Shown piece by piece: positions 12,061 through 24,816 of a stretch of DNA of 64,000 bases (the first letter of the stretch is position 1; every line of letters begins with the position of its first letter). Location: positions 11,718,001 to 11,782,000 of the forward strand of contig OZ234494.1 of assembly GCA_965153455.1 (NCBI GenBank), read 5' to 3'. The position numbers and the translations under genes are program-made. The notes under the pieces are model-generated. The model searched no databases and was not told where the DNA came from. It saw nothing but the letters and a program-made list of their open reading frames with translations. This DNA is from Sphagnum compactum. Lineage: Eukaryota > Bryophyta > Sphagnopsida > Sphagnales.

Positions 12061-15000
12061 AACAATACAATACTGGATCAATTCGAGATGCCTCATCAAG
12101 ATGTACCGACTGTGCCTATCCTTAGACAAGGAAGAGGTTCTTCTAGGCACAATGTCTGGGCAGGCGTACATGTGTACCTACATATACATATTGTTCCATA
12201 TATGTTGCTATCCAAGTAGTGGAATATGATCGCTTAGGATCGTTAAGGCCGCAACAAGACAATCCAACAAAGGATCATGAGCAAGATCACCTTCACAATG
12301 ATGAAGTAGCATGCACTTTTCATACTGTCTTGCATACCTTCCTGCATCAAAGAAGGCACATTCGCTTCAAGCTACCTGTTCATGGCAAACCAATTTCCAT
12401 GGTTTCATTGAAGAAGGCTTCTCTCAACCATGTTTCAAGCTTTCCAGATTCCAAAGTATGTAAAGCCTCATATATTCCTTTACTGAGATCACAATTTTTT
12501 ATGTAGAGTGTATTTTACCTTACCCAGCTGATTGGTTAAATCTTAGATACGGGCTGACCAGTGGTAGTAAACTAATAGCCCAAAAATTGAATTATAGCAC
12601 ATTGTATACACTAACAAGAACCATAGTTTGACGCATAGAATGGTGGACCCAAGTTTCCCACAATGGGATTTGCCAAGATATGCATTGGAAAGCTCCATCA
12701 GTGTAGAAAATGAGTATTCTTTGTTTGATCTTTGAAATCATCCCAAGCACTACACAGTTGATAGATACTTCATCAGTTGTTGTGAATGGATTCCTTCTTT
12801 CTCCCAAAGGACCATGCTGAGCATGCCTCTTAGATGACTTGATTTCCACGGACTACAGGATTTTATTCCTTTACCTTTCACAGAAAAACGACAACAATAA
12901 CCATCAGAGCGCATCTCATCTTGACCCTCTCATGTGAAGTACTATTCCTAATATGAAGCCTTGTTGGTCCTATTTTCAATTTATTTTTTTGGTCAAGCAC
13001 CAGTAGTGGCATCAAACTTGAAAAGTCCCCTGTTATGAATTTTTTTGGTTTTATGCACCATAACTTGTCTTAAAGTTTCATGGCTAATTTTCTGCCCTAC
13101 ACACATATATATGAACTACCATGATCTGCCTTATAAGGATAACAAGTCTAGGCAATGAATTATACTAGCTCATTGTGTTAGTTAATTGGCGTTGCCTACC
13201 AAGGCAAGGAGATTGTGTTTAGATATTTTATAGAGTATAGTAGCTTAAGGGATTTTGACCCCTAGGTAATAACAGGCCTATTTCTATATGAGGATTTTTG
13301 AAAGATGATGTTTTGGATTGTGTTGAAACTTGAGATTAGTTATAGAGTTAGAATATCTTGATATTTTCGTTTCTTTTAGAGGATTTTTTGAAGATTTTAT
13401 TTTTGCATCATGAAATATTTGAGTCTTCATAATTCTTCTTTTGCCTTTAGAAACTTTTAATGTAAATGGCAAGGCCACAGTGTGACACTCCCCTTGTTTT
13501 CCTTGTACTTCTTGACAAAGGACTCCACATGCATTACCCCTTCTACTTTTCCATCACCCTACTTAGGGCACTACCTATGTATGTATTATAGGTAAGTAGG
13601 TAGGGAATGTAAGTGGTTACTACATAGATAGGTAAGGAGGTAAGACAATTGGTTGCTACTAGATGGGTAGATGCATGTGGATGATTGGTGCATAACTAAT
13701 CAACATGGTTAGCTATGGGTAAGGAATACAACAAAGAAGTGTATCATGTCCATAGACCATCCTACATGGTGCAGTGGTGCATGTTAGTTCACTTTGGCCA
13801 TGTTAACTTGCATGTGTTTATCAGCTTCTGCTTACCTTACAGAACTCTTCTATTTCAGCTCAAAATTACCATAGTTGCATATTACCCATTAAAAGTCAAA
13901 TCACTGGTCAGTGGTATGGATGGGGTATTTCCACTAGTAATATGAAAGTAATTCCTTCTAATAAAGAATTAATTAATTATCCGACAAATGAATGTTTTGA
14001 GCATGACAATTAAAGGATGTTGAACTCATCCCAAATCTAAATGGATTTGCACTTGTAGAATCTCCACATGTTTGAAATTCTACAAGTTCGCATTTTTCTT
14101 AAATACCTAATTTGGTGGGAACCAATGATTCTAGATTTATGGCATGCCATCCCCATACACTTAAAGCTTTAAAAATGCAAATCCAACTTGTAGGTACCTA
14201 TTTCACTTGAATGTTGGATTGATAAACAGATTTTGCACACAAGCTTTTTGCCACATTTCATAACCTTCAAACATGAATTTACAAATTACTGCACACCCAT
14301 AATTACCATCATCAGACCTACCCTTGTTCACCCAAAAGCATGGCCACATTATAGGAGTTCAAACCCTTTTATTATTTACTCATGTGACATTTCCTTTCAA
14401 CCACCATTTCAACCTTCATTGAGAACTCAAGTACTAATCATGTTCCCATGGATATGTTCAGGCAATAACATAATCTCCCCAAACCTACACAAAGGTGTCA
14501 CAAATTTAGTAGTATAGTTAACACCAGTACAATATAAGCAAGTAATTTATTGATCTAAATATTCACTCTTAGCGTACTCACCTCAAATCCACCAACTTAA
14601 GAGCATCTCAATTCTTCACCCACACCTTTGTATTTCAGCCTCTACCATTGTTTATCACATCCAACACATTGTTAATTATTCTCCCATTGCCACCCATACC
14701 CATGAAAAATTGGAGAATATAAAGCGAGGATGGGCTAGGCCAATCATTACAGTTGGCCCATCAAAAGTAGTCATTTTGTTTTACTGGCCCCCCTATTGTA
14801 GCTTGGCTTATCCTATGCATACCTTCAGGCTTGAACCCAGTTTCACACTATGTAAAGGTTATACTTCATCCAGAATAGTCTGTACATGCCATTGTAGTGC
14901 TGCCAGTGGAGAATGCTACTAAACACCATCAAATTGCAAACTATTAAAGTTAAAACGAACAAAGAGTTGTACTTAACATTCAAACCTGTTCTAGTTTGAG

Positions 15001-15899
15001 TTGGACATGGAAGTCCAAACTCCAGACCTGCAGAACTGTGGACTCATCACCTTGTTCTCAATTCAAGAAGCTAAAATCACAAGAATTCTAAATGTTTCAA
15101 TCTCATAAATTCAAGTTGGTTTCAAAGTTGCATTGTGAAATATTGTTAGATCTAAATATGGTCATTAATTCTAGCCGATGTTCTCATTAACTACAATTCT
15201 GAATATGTATGGATGCCTTCCCATGGTACATCTAGATTGTTGCATTCTAATATTGTGGTTTATTTCTCCGAATTGCAACAATGTAAATTTCATCTATACC
15301 AATCCACACTATCTTCATCAAACATTGAATTTGCAAAGAAATGTATTGAACATTTTTGTACAATGTTCCAAAAATGGGTCCAATTTTTGAGGCTTTCAAG
15401 GGATGTACTTCCTTTTGCATGTGTAAAATAAACATGTTACAACTTACAACACTAATCAGTTAACTGCACTAATGAATCAAGCATAAACTTGGTTTAACAA
15501 CAAAAGTTGCACAAAAGATGGCTTCATGGCTTACATGGAATTTATCAGTACCCTGTTTGTGACTCATAACCAGGGGCCCAAAGATCTAGAATAACATATG
15601 GCCATTGACCACCCAGCTTGAAAATTAATTGAAAGTTCATTAGAGTTTTCCTTAAAGTCATCTTATCTTCACCTTGTCTTTGGGTCTCTTTTCACCCCCT
15701 ATCCCCTCTTTGAGTGAGGTCTGCAAAGTAAGGAAGTTTTATTAAATTTGGGTATGAAATGCTCAAACTCAGCATTTAATGCACAAGGTTCGAGGTAATT
15801 ATAGTCTATGCAACCTTTGCATACCCCTTTATTTCAATTAGCATTCGATCCTTTTGATGTTGCAACATGTGTGTTTTTGTTATTCCATTTTTGGTGTTT

Positions 15900-18555
15900 G
15901 TTTTTTCTTCCACGAGGTGGTGAAAAAGGTCACCAAGAGATTCTCGCTCGCTTCCGTCAATACATGGGTGGTGACTAGGAAGCATTACAGGAGGAGCACA
16001 TGACTAAAGCACTCGCTTTAACTTCTCACAAACATTTGGAGTCAACTCCAAATCCTATCCCACCCCCATCAGCACATTTACATAGAGCACAAGCCCTTGC
16101 TCATGTGAAAGAATACACTCGAATAGTACACACACTAGCTCTGAATACACCTGCAGCCCCTTCTAATGAAACCACAGGAGTCTTTCGCCTTCTCCACCCA
16201 CTTGCTAAGGTTGATCTCCCTCCTTTCATTGATGTTTTCCATCTTGAAATAGAGGTTATTTTAGATCGACAAGCATTTGTTTCTGCTTTGGCTTGTTCAT
16301 CGCATCTTTGTTCTAGTGGCCCTTCAGGTATGTGTATGAGCTTTTACGAAACTGTTTTGTCCCAAATGATTTTACGAGTGGTTTCGACCGCTTTTTCAAA
16401 GTTTGTGGGCACATTGCTCGAGGTCATATTCCACCTTCAGTATCACGTTTATTTTTTGCATCTCCACTATAAACATTGGAGAAACAATCTACAGGCATAC
16501 GTCCCATCGCAATCGGTGAGGTGACCTATCATTTAATTGCCCCACTCTAGCTATTCAGTTTAAGAATACTCTCACGAAGGATTTTAGTCTTCATCAATTT
16601 GATGTAACAGTGGTTCACGACGTTCAAACGATGTTAAATTTGCACCCAAATTGGATGGTGTTATAGGTGGATGTTCGTAACACCTTCAATTCGATGTCAT
16701 GGTCAGCCATTTTTCAAGAATTGTGATCTTCACATGGTTCTTTGGATTAGCTTTTCCCATTTGTTCAATGATTTTATGCATGCGCATCCCCATTGTATTA
16801 TTATCAGGTACATGACAAAAAGACCCATTGGAAGAAATGTTGTTTGCTTTGGCTCACTTTCGTGTTTTTTGCGTTATAGTAGCAACCCACCCTACTTGTG
16901 TTTACCCTTCCTTGGCGGATGATACACATATATATAGTAGGTCCTACATCAGATGTGGTTCTTGCATTTTTATGATTGCAGGAGGAATTATCAGCATTAA
17001 GACTTTTATTGCAACCAACAAAATGTGTAGCTTGGTTTCTTCAAAGGTTGGATCATTTTATATCACTTCCTCTTGGCTTTCTTACTCCCAATTCGGAGTT
17101 TCATATTTTGGGTGCACCGATGGGATCCACATCATTTGTTGAATCGTTTGTGGCTGAAGCTCTTTATGAGGATCTCAGGATGATATTTAGTCCTATGCTT
17201 GCATATCCTCAAGCGACTTTTGCGATGCTTTCATTGTGTTACGCCTAGTGCCCGAGCTACTTGCTTTGTACAATGTTCCCATCTCTAGGTATTTTGTAGC
17301 ATTATGTTGAGTTCAATATTCATACCATAGCTATGTTGGAGAAGTTACTTGGTGCAAGATCTTTTGGTGGTTATATCGGTCACTTAACTCATTGTCACAC
17401 CACTCTTTTTGCTTCTTCGGACGGGTTCGGCCTCCCTTTTGTGGTTTGGATTGTTGCCCCCACATTCTTGGGGTGTTGGGCATTGATCACTCCTACATTT
17501 GTCACTCGTTTGCAACAAAATGATCACCTTGTTCTTCTAGATGTAATAACACATGTTGAGACCGACATTTTTCCATTCCATAAAGCACTATGAGACATCC
17601 AAACCATTTTACCCCAAGGTGTTTGTTCTCATGTCCCACCCTTTGAAAGCCTAATGGTTCAATTTTACCCCTAGTTGTAGGCTTCTTTGGTGGATCGCTT
17701 ACATGAGCAAAAGTTTGTTTCCCTTCTAGTAAACACTCCTTCGAATATTATGCAAACACGTCTACGCTCATGTGTGGGTCTAGGGGCAAGTGCTTGGTTA
17801 TTAACTTGTCCTACCACACCAGCATTTCATTTATCATCGACCCACTTTCTTACAACATTATGTACATGTCTTTGGCTTGCCACATCTTATAGTTGCCCAC
17901 CTTTCACGATGTCAGTGTGGTCATACCATTGACAATCTAAGTACCCATTTGCTTCAGTGTCCTTATGGGAATGATGTACAACAACCCATAACACACTTTG
18001 GGATATTGTTGTAGCTATTGCTTTAGAGAACAAAACACATGTTTAGAAAGAGGTCTCTCACCTTTTTCCTCGCCACATTTGACAACAAATGGATATTCTT
18101 ATTACCAACAACAACTTCCGTACTTTGATGGACCTTGTCATTACTAACCCGACTTGCACAAATATGGTGCAACGAACATCAACGACAACAACACATGCAA
18201 CAACAATGGATGCTCAGGAGAAGACACAATCCTACACTGAACGAACACCAAGCGATGACTTCATTCCCATTGCTATTGAAACGTATGGGTGTCTTCATTC
18301 TTGTTTTAATTCATTTTTTATCGCTTATGCATAGACCATTATCGCGCATCATCAATGGTTTTCTTTAGTCCCTTTGATGCTCATTTCCCACTATCGACAA
18401 CGTGTGTCCATAGCCATGTTGCGTGTGCAAGCCACAACTAATCTTCAGCAAACTACTACATTTGGTCAAGGTTCTTCATCTCTTCAACACATCATAACTA
18501 GTGCACCTCCATCACTAGCCAATTTGTGGCAGACGATTGCTCTCTCATCTTAGGT
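15900..18555 (+). pseudogene. decayed reverse transcriptase of a non-LTR retrotransposon
   Basis: Open pieces in shifting plus-strand frames read in order like one long retroelement protein. An N-terminal segment covers 16000-16524. A motif-A-like VDVRNTFNSM lies at about 16667-16697, the catalytic-loop LADDTHI at 16912-16932, then QPTKC near 17011 and LLGARSFGG near 17339. A C-terminal part (about 17690-18555) includes ILITNNNF, SYTERTPSDDFIPIAIETYG and SAPPSLANLWQ. The C-terminal MDILIT block could be the remnant of a restriction-like (PD-D/EXK) endonuclease, a weak inference. Many stops and frameshifts break it, often where TGG or CGA would be expected, which fits decay of methylated cytosines. 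I recall related reverse transcriptase proteins from other seed-free plants. It is certainly not functional. Confidence 0.75.
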
Positions 18556-19009
18556 CTTCTTTGTTATCATTAATCATCATTTCATAACCTTGAGTCTTAA
18601 TTGCATAGGGTTTTTTTTTCCTATTTTTCGTTGATTATTTGTTTTCCTTTTTTTCTTTGGGTTATGTCTACTTATGCTCTCATTTGCCTTATAATTTTGA
18701 TGGATGGGTTCTTGTCCTTGATTTTTATATACATGGTTTTTCTTTCTTGTATGTGTAAAAGCAGTGAAAACATATGTAGCATTAATGGAGGTGCTCAAGA
18801 AAAAGGAAAAAGGGGGTCAAAACCAGATGAAACTCAGTTTGGCACAAAAAAATGGTGCATTTCTAAGTTTCACCCCCATTGAAGGTTAATGTATTTTTTT
18901 GCAGGTTTTTTTTTTAAATTTCATCTAGTTTTGGACCAAACTTAGGGTTGTGGTGATGTGTTTTCCTAACTTTATGGAAAACTCTAAAGTCGTTTTTTTT
19001 TCATTTTTG

Positions 19010-19165
19010 TGATGTAGTTGGAGTGGCGATCACCCATAAGAGGCTTTAGCCAAATTTGGTTTCATACTACATATGAAAAAAGAAAAAACCAAGAATATTT
19101 TATATTTTTGGCTACCTATTGGAACTCATCATAAAAATCTAGCCATTTGGAATTTTTTTCCTTCA
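19010..19165. repeat. dispersed repeat, copy 2
   Basis: Diverged direct copy of 7550-7690, recognised by the shared ATCACCCA, AAGAGG and CCAAATTTGG blocks in the same order. Confidence 0.6.
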
Positions 19166-19439
19166 AAATCTGGTGAATTTGGGTGATTTTTTTCATTAAA
19201 AATCCTTCGTATAAGTCGAAATGATATATTTTTGGTTGAAATTTGGCAAAATTTCGCCCCAAAAAAATCCACTAATTGTAAGCCCCCCAATATTCCCCCT
19301 GGCATTAAGGTTCACCTAACCCTAACCTTGGCAAAAAGGGATGTTGAACACAATTTGGAAAATATTTTATAGGCATCCAATGATTTGAGACAATATGAGT
19401 AGAACAAGCCAATACATGAAGATTTTTTCAGCTGAAGGA

Positions 19440-19760
19440 TTTTGTTCCCTCCCATGTTCCCATATATGTTCCTAATCATGTTCCCATTTTGTTTTCATTT
19501 TTTCCTCCTTGTATTGAAGTATTCCTTAATTTATCCCATATTTTTTATCACATGTTCCTTATGTTGTTCCCATAGTTCCCATGTGGTTGTTAAATTTGTC
19601 CCCTGTGCTTTGTCAAATGTTCCTTACTTTGTTCACATGGTTCCCATGCCCCTCATTTTATCCCATATTGTTTGCCCAAAGTCCTCCAATTACATACTCC
19701 ATTGGTGGGTCAAGTGGAAAGCCTACAATAGTTCTATGTTGAGCATGTTCAACATTTGAA
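19440..19760. repeat. dispersed repeat with GTTCCC motifs, inverted copy
   Basis: It contains a series of TGTTCCC/GTTCCCAT motifs and TTTGCCCAAAGTCCTCC, the reverse complement of the block found near 9455. It is the inverse relative of 9350-9600. Confidence 0.6.
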
Positions 19761-20499
19761 ACTTGTTTTTTCTGAGATGGGCCAATCAATGAAGCCTATC
19801 ATTGGAAGAAGTGATTTGAATTTTTGATGACTCACAATAAATTAATAAGAATTGCAACATAGTATTTACTTCTAAGTGAGTTGCAACGAAGAGATTAAGG
19901 GGCATATTAAGAAGCTGATGGAAAAGTCTTATTATAATTTTTGAATAGAATTGTGATTTTTGTGCAATTTTGGTGAATGCTAACATGAATAATTTTTGTT
20001 TGCAACATGTTGTAATCCCTCCATATAACAAACTTCAAGCTCATCCAGTGTTAACTACCTGCAAGTTGGATAGGGTCGTGAATCATTTTAAAATGGAATG
20101 AAGCAACTTGAGTTTTACAAAATGTTCACGGTTTCTTATAATCCAGTAAAACTTATAAGGTTCAAAACTTCATGAAGCCCTTTGCGAGTTTGATAGGTTT
20201 AATAAATTAATTACAATTTTATTTTATTTTTGGTTACATGCCAAATCATAAGATCATTTTTTTGTGAACACATCAAATTACATTATCAATGTTATGAAGT
20301 ACTTCGGATATAAAGTTATGGTCTTGTCTTTGGTGGAAACAAAGGATGAAAGGTTAGATGCACAACAAACACATGACAAAGGAAATAACAATGAATCAAA
20401 CTTTAGGAATCACCAAAATTGTGGGTCCCCAAAATTTGATCATGTACACTATGTTTTTATGTTTTCATGCATTGTCATGCATGTGTAAAAACCTTTCCT

Positions 20500-21060
20500 T
20501 TTTCATGTGTGAGATTTAAAATAGACAATAAGGATAAACATGGCTTTTGTGTGATATGAAAAAATTTGAAGAAAGTAAAGGAGTTAAAGCATGTGTTTTT
20601 GTTTTCATAAAGTGATTTGAAGAGATTGACTTTGAGTGTGTGTCTAAATTGTATTCATGAAGATATGAAGAGATGGAGTTGGAATGTGTGTATTTTTCTT
20701 TCATGAAGCAATTTGAAGGTATGGAATTGGAACATATGTTTTTGCTTTTGCATCATGATTTGAAGAGATCAAGTTGGAATGTGTCTAGAAAGCAAATGAA
20801 TGTGTCTAGAAATCAAAGAGATTGAGGTGTGTTTGAAAATTGGAGAGAATTATTTGGAAAATGTGTGTGTTTTTGGGTGGAGTGCATGTTTTTGTTTTTT
20901 GCATGACAAAGATTGTTAAGAGTGGAGGATCATGCCTAGAAATCAAAAAGAGTTTACTAGAAATTTGTAATGTTGAATGCATGTTTTTGTTTTTCACATT
21001 CTAGAGATTGTTGTAATCAAATCTTGCAAATGGGTGCCTGCATGTGTGTGTGTCCTAGAC
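20500..21060. repeat. degenerate minisatellite, ~60-bp units
   Basis: Diverged units repeat ATGTGTTTTTG-TTTCAT-AAG-GATTTGAAGAGAT-GAGTTGGAATGTG in varying form at least six times. Short minus-strand frames made by the array are not genes. Similar phrases occur at 56210-56400. Confidence 0.65.
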
Positions 21061-23929
21061 TTTCTTGAGTTGAAAAGACCCACCCACTTCCATGGCTCCT
21101 CTTCTCATTCAAACTTTTGAACTTTTTCATGGGTGGAAAAACACTTGTCTACAAGGAAGGAATGTAATCAAATCATGTAGATGGGAGGAGGAAAATTCGA
21201 ATAGAAAAAGAATGAAAAGAAGAAGTTTAGAAAGATGCAACAAAAATATATATATTATCACACAAAAAATCCATTACATAAGTTTTGCCTTAGTTGGTGA
21301 CATTATTTTTACTATTTTTATATATGAAAAATCTCCTAATGAAATAAAAAAAAATGGTGGAATGGTTTTCTCACATAGTAATAGACCTCTCAATGAGACA
21401 AAGGATTGTGGTGGAGGTTTTTTTTCAATTCAGCAAACAAACAAAACAAATGAAAGCTTTATTGTGAAATGAAAAGGTTTTTTCATTAGGTTTGAATGAT
21501 TTTGAAAAAAAAGGTGTATGTTTTTTTCAATGAAAAGAAAATAGTGGCTAGAACTTTTTCATTGCAAGAAATCGTGGCTTTTTCAACCAAAAATTTTAAT
21601 TAAAAAGGTCACATTTTGCACATTTACTAACTTAACTGATTAGTTATTTTTACAAAACAATTTGAACACATCTTATTTGACTACGAATCAAGTTGACAAT
21701 GTGTCCAAATCGACGAATGGTTTTTTTTATTGACAATTTTTTTGACCAATGACTTTTTAACCTATGATTATGGTAAACTCAATTAGCTACTCAATTTGAC
21801 AATACATTCATGTCACATGTCAAGGATGTTATTTTGTGAATAGGTGAACAAGAATGTGAACATGTGAGAATGAACAAAAATAATAATTATTATTATATTC
21901 TTTCCATGTCAAAGGAATATTTTTATTAAAAAAATTCAACATGGATAAAATATTTTATAACAAACATTTATATTCTTCCACGTTATCAAAACATTTCACA
22001 TGGAAATCTCCACATGGTAATGTCCACATGGCCATCATCAAAGAAGTCGAATGTAGAAGCATTGATTTGACTCCTATTCCAACAATCACTTTTCAATGAC
22101 CTACAATTGTTTACAAATTCTTTAGAGATGAAATGGCATGATGCTTACTTTTAAAATAATTTTTATCAACCTATAGATTTCCTTTGAAAATATGTCACAC
22201 ATGTCAACTTATGGTCATTCACGGTTGGAAGAAAGGTTTTAAAGTCTTGGATTTGGTCAATGTGAAGTTCTTAACTCGTTGTGAAATATTTGTGTCGCAA
22301 ATTAAATGAGGATATCTAAAAGGAAAGAATTGTTCAACAATTTCTATTAGAACAATAACCTAATGATAAATTTCTATAGACATTGTAAGTTACTGGAAAA
22401 TATTGGAACAATACATAAATTTTGACAAATCACATTGAATCTCGCACAAATATGTAGGTATAGGGTAATAATAGTTATTTTTGTTATATAGGGATGAATG
22501 TGAAGAAAGTTAAGTTGGAATCATGGCCTACATACACACTCTTTGAAATAATTTCTTTAGATTGAAAAGACACCATTGTTCATGTATTGTTGTTATAGAC
22601 TAAACAACATTTCCACTAGATGAAGAGAGAATGACAATGTTTTCTAATTGGACAACTTTAGGTTTTTGGATTGTATGCAATTATGTAATGTAGTTCAAAG
22701 ATATTTCTATGTTCAAACTTGTGAGGTTAAAGCGGAAATATTTTAAAGAATTAAAAATCAATTTATGGATGAAAATGCAAAAGTTTGGGTTAGCTCATGA
22801 GCAGTAAAATGATGGTGTGAAAGAAACAGTTAATATGTCAAAATATGTTGATGAATAGGTAGCATCTGGAAAAATACCAGCACAAATAGAGTGTGAAGAA
22901 TTCTTCACTCTACCACAAAACCTTAACGAAAGTAAGATGGGCAGAGGCAATAATAGCTTTGGAAGTTCCACAAAATTATCATGAAAATCTTGTTAAATAG
23001 TTTATCAAGAAACACTTGTATAATTTAAGTTTTCTACCAACACCATTACATTTTTAAAAATGAAGGGAAATGTTGATTGAAGCAAATTTGCATTAACAAA
23101 AATAAATAAAGGGTTAATAGTAGGGGTGCACACAAACATAATGCATTCAGTTCCTTGAATGTTAATTAATTATAACCACTTTCTTTGTTAAATAATGACA
23201 TCATTGGATACAAACAAGAAAAAAAATGTATTGAAAGTCATGAACTAAAAGTGATCAAACATTAACAAATTATCATCAACAAACTACTAGATAATCTTTG
23301 ATGAAATGGTAGGCATAGAATTGGTAGGATGGTATGAGTTTAAAACAACTTTCCAACCAACATCCAAAAATTAAATTAACAAAATTCAAGGCTTGTGGTG
23401 TTTTTCCTTTGGGCTTTCATGATTAGAATTGCCTACAAAAACATGATATCAAAGTAGCCCAATGGAATGCCACTGACAACCAAGTTCCAATAGTTATTTT
23501 CCACAATGGCATAAATTTGTATTTTCAATGAATGTTATTGTAAATACTTTTTATGTAAGATTTAATTGCACATTGTTTAAAAAATAAAATGAGGATTTGT
23601 GACAAGATTTGACACATGTCATCTTGTACGTGGTGATTAACAACTTAACTAACAACCTTTATGGTTTTTGGATGTGGTAAATGTGGAGTTCTTTTCAAGT
23701 CATTCATTGCATGTTCGATCAGTACATCCAACAAGAGTACACGAGACCACATAAGTCAAGTTCATCAATCAAATAACAACTACCTATGTGTCATTGGGTC
23801 AAAACAACTTGGAAGAAGGCATACTAAATATATTGTTGCATCCTTCGATTCTTGGTATGTGGTTGGGTCATATACCTTGATTTACAAAAGCTTGCATTGA
23901 ATATCCTACATATTCACATGATGGTTATT
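21061..23929. other. AT-rich intergenic region, no gene recognised
   Basis: There are only short frames. The right end may still belong to the C-terminal part of the decayed CACTA transposase, but I cannot follow the similarity below about 23930. Confidence 0.4.
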
Positions 23930-24816
23930 TGAGGCTCTTTAGCCATTTTATATCGCATACACAATCGAAAAATGTCTTTGAATAGGACATGATAGTCATG
24001 GGATTTCATGGCCCCCAATGTACCCTTCACTATGTATTTCTAAAATCTTGATGCATATCCTAATTAAAGGCAATTTCAAATTTGCCATAGTATGAAAAAA
24101 CATGATCTAGTCTTTTGTAAGCATGACCTATGGGGCTACCATCACCACAAACCTAGCATTCCTTGAAGGGTGAAGTTTCAAGTAGCATGCTTGACAAATG
24201 CCCAAGGTTTAGAAGTCATGCCACACCTTCCATGTGTCCTTCTCACCAAGAACAATCCTATTGACATTAATTACAAGATGTTTTTCATAGTGCATCATTT
24301 CAAATGTTTGCCATATCTTGAGATCTTACAACATTGCCACAATTCCAAGTTGTTATATTTTAGGTTTCAACCAACTTTGGAGAAGGATACCTTCAAAAGG
24401 CATAGAAAGCATTCACAAAAAAGGGAGTTATAATAGACCTTCTAATATGGCAGTTCAATGAAAATAGACCTTCATTTCACCCCTATTTTAAAACAAATTA
24501 CCGTCTTCATTTTGGCCATTGATCAATTTCCAATGTTCATACAATTCAACATGTTACAACATTTCATGCCTTACCATAGTTACTAAAGTAGCCCTCCTTT
24601 CGACCTTGCCATCAAAGTCACTCGCATTTATCTCAATGTGTGAATTGGTTTCAACCACCTAGTATGATGGATTTTTTTCCCAATAAATTTTGAATGTTGA
24701 GAATAAGTGTTTGGGCCACAAACAAGGCAACCATTGTAGCCTTTGGTAACCTGACTAGATAGTAGATTGTATGTAGGTAAATCATGGGCACACCACATTA
24801 GGATAACATGGAATGT

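Larger units (their letters stand above)
8788..15899. other. AT-rich intergenic region without a supportable gene
   Basis: Only short open frames occur, with stops in all frames and no domain I recognise. It contains a C-run (about 9595-9616), a diverged 9350-9600 repeat related in inverse orientation to 19440-19760, a tandem duplication at about 11287-11393, a GT microsatellite, a hairpin at 11981-12060, and TAGG-type short repeats near 13560-13660. Most of it is probably old transposon debris. Confidence 0.5.
18556..20490. other. repeat-derived intergenic DNA
   Basis: This holds the second copies of two dispersed repeats (about 19010-19165 and 19440-19760) and T-rich spacer. No gene is supported. 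Confidence 0.45.

Noticed and set aside
11462-12849. Possible Copia-type retrotransposon fragments in short frames
   Set aside because: A few phrases looked suggestive, but no catalytic motif or consistent order of domains could be found.
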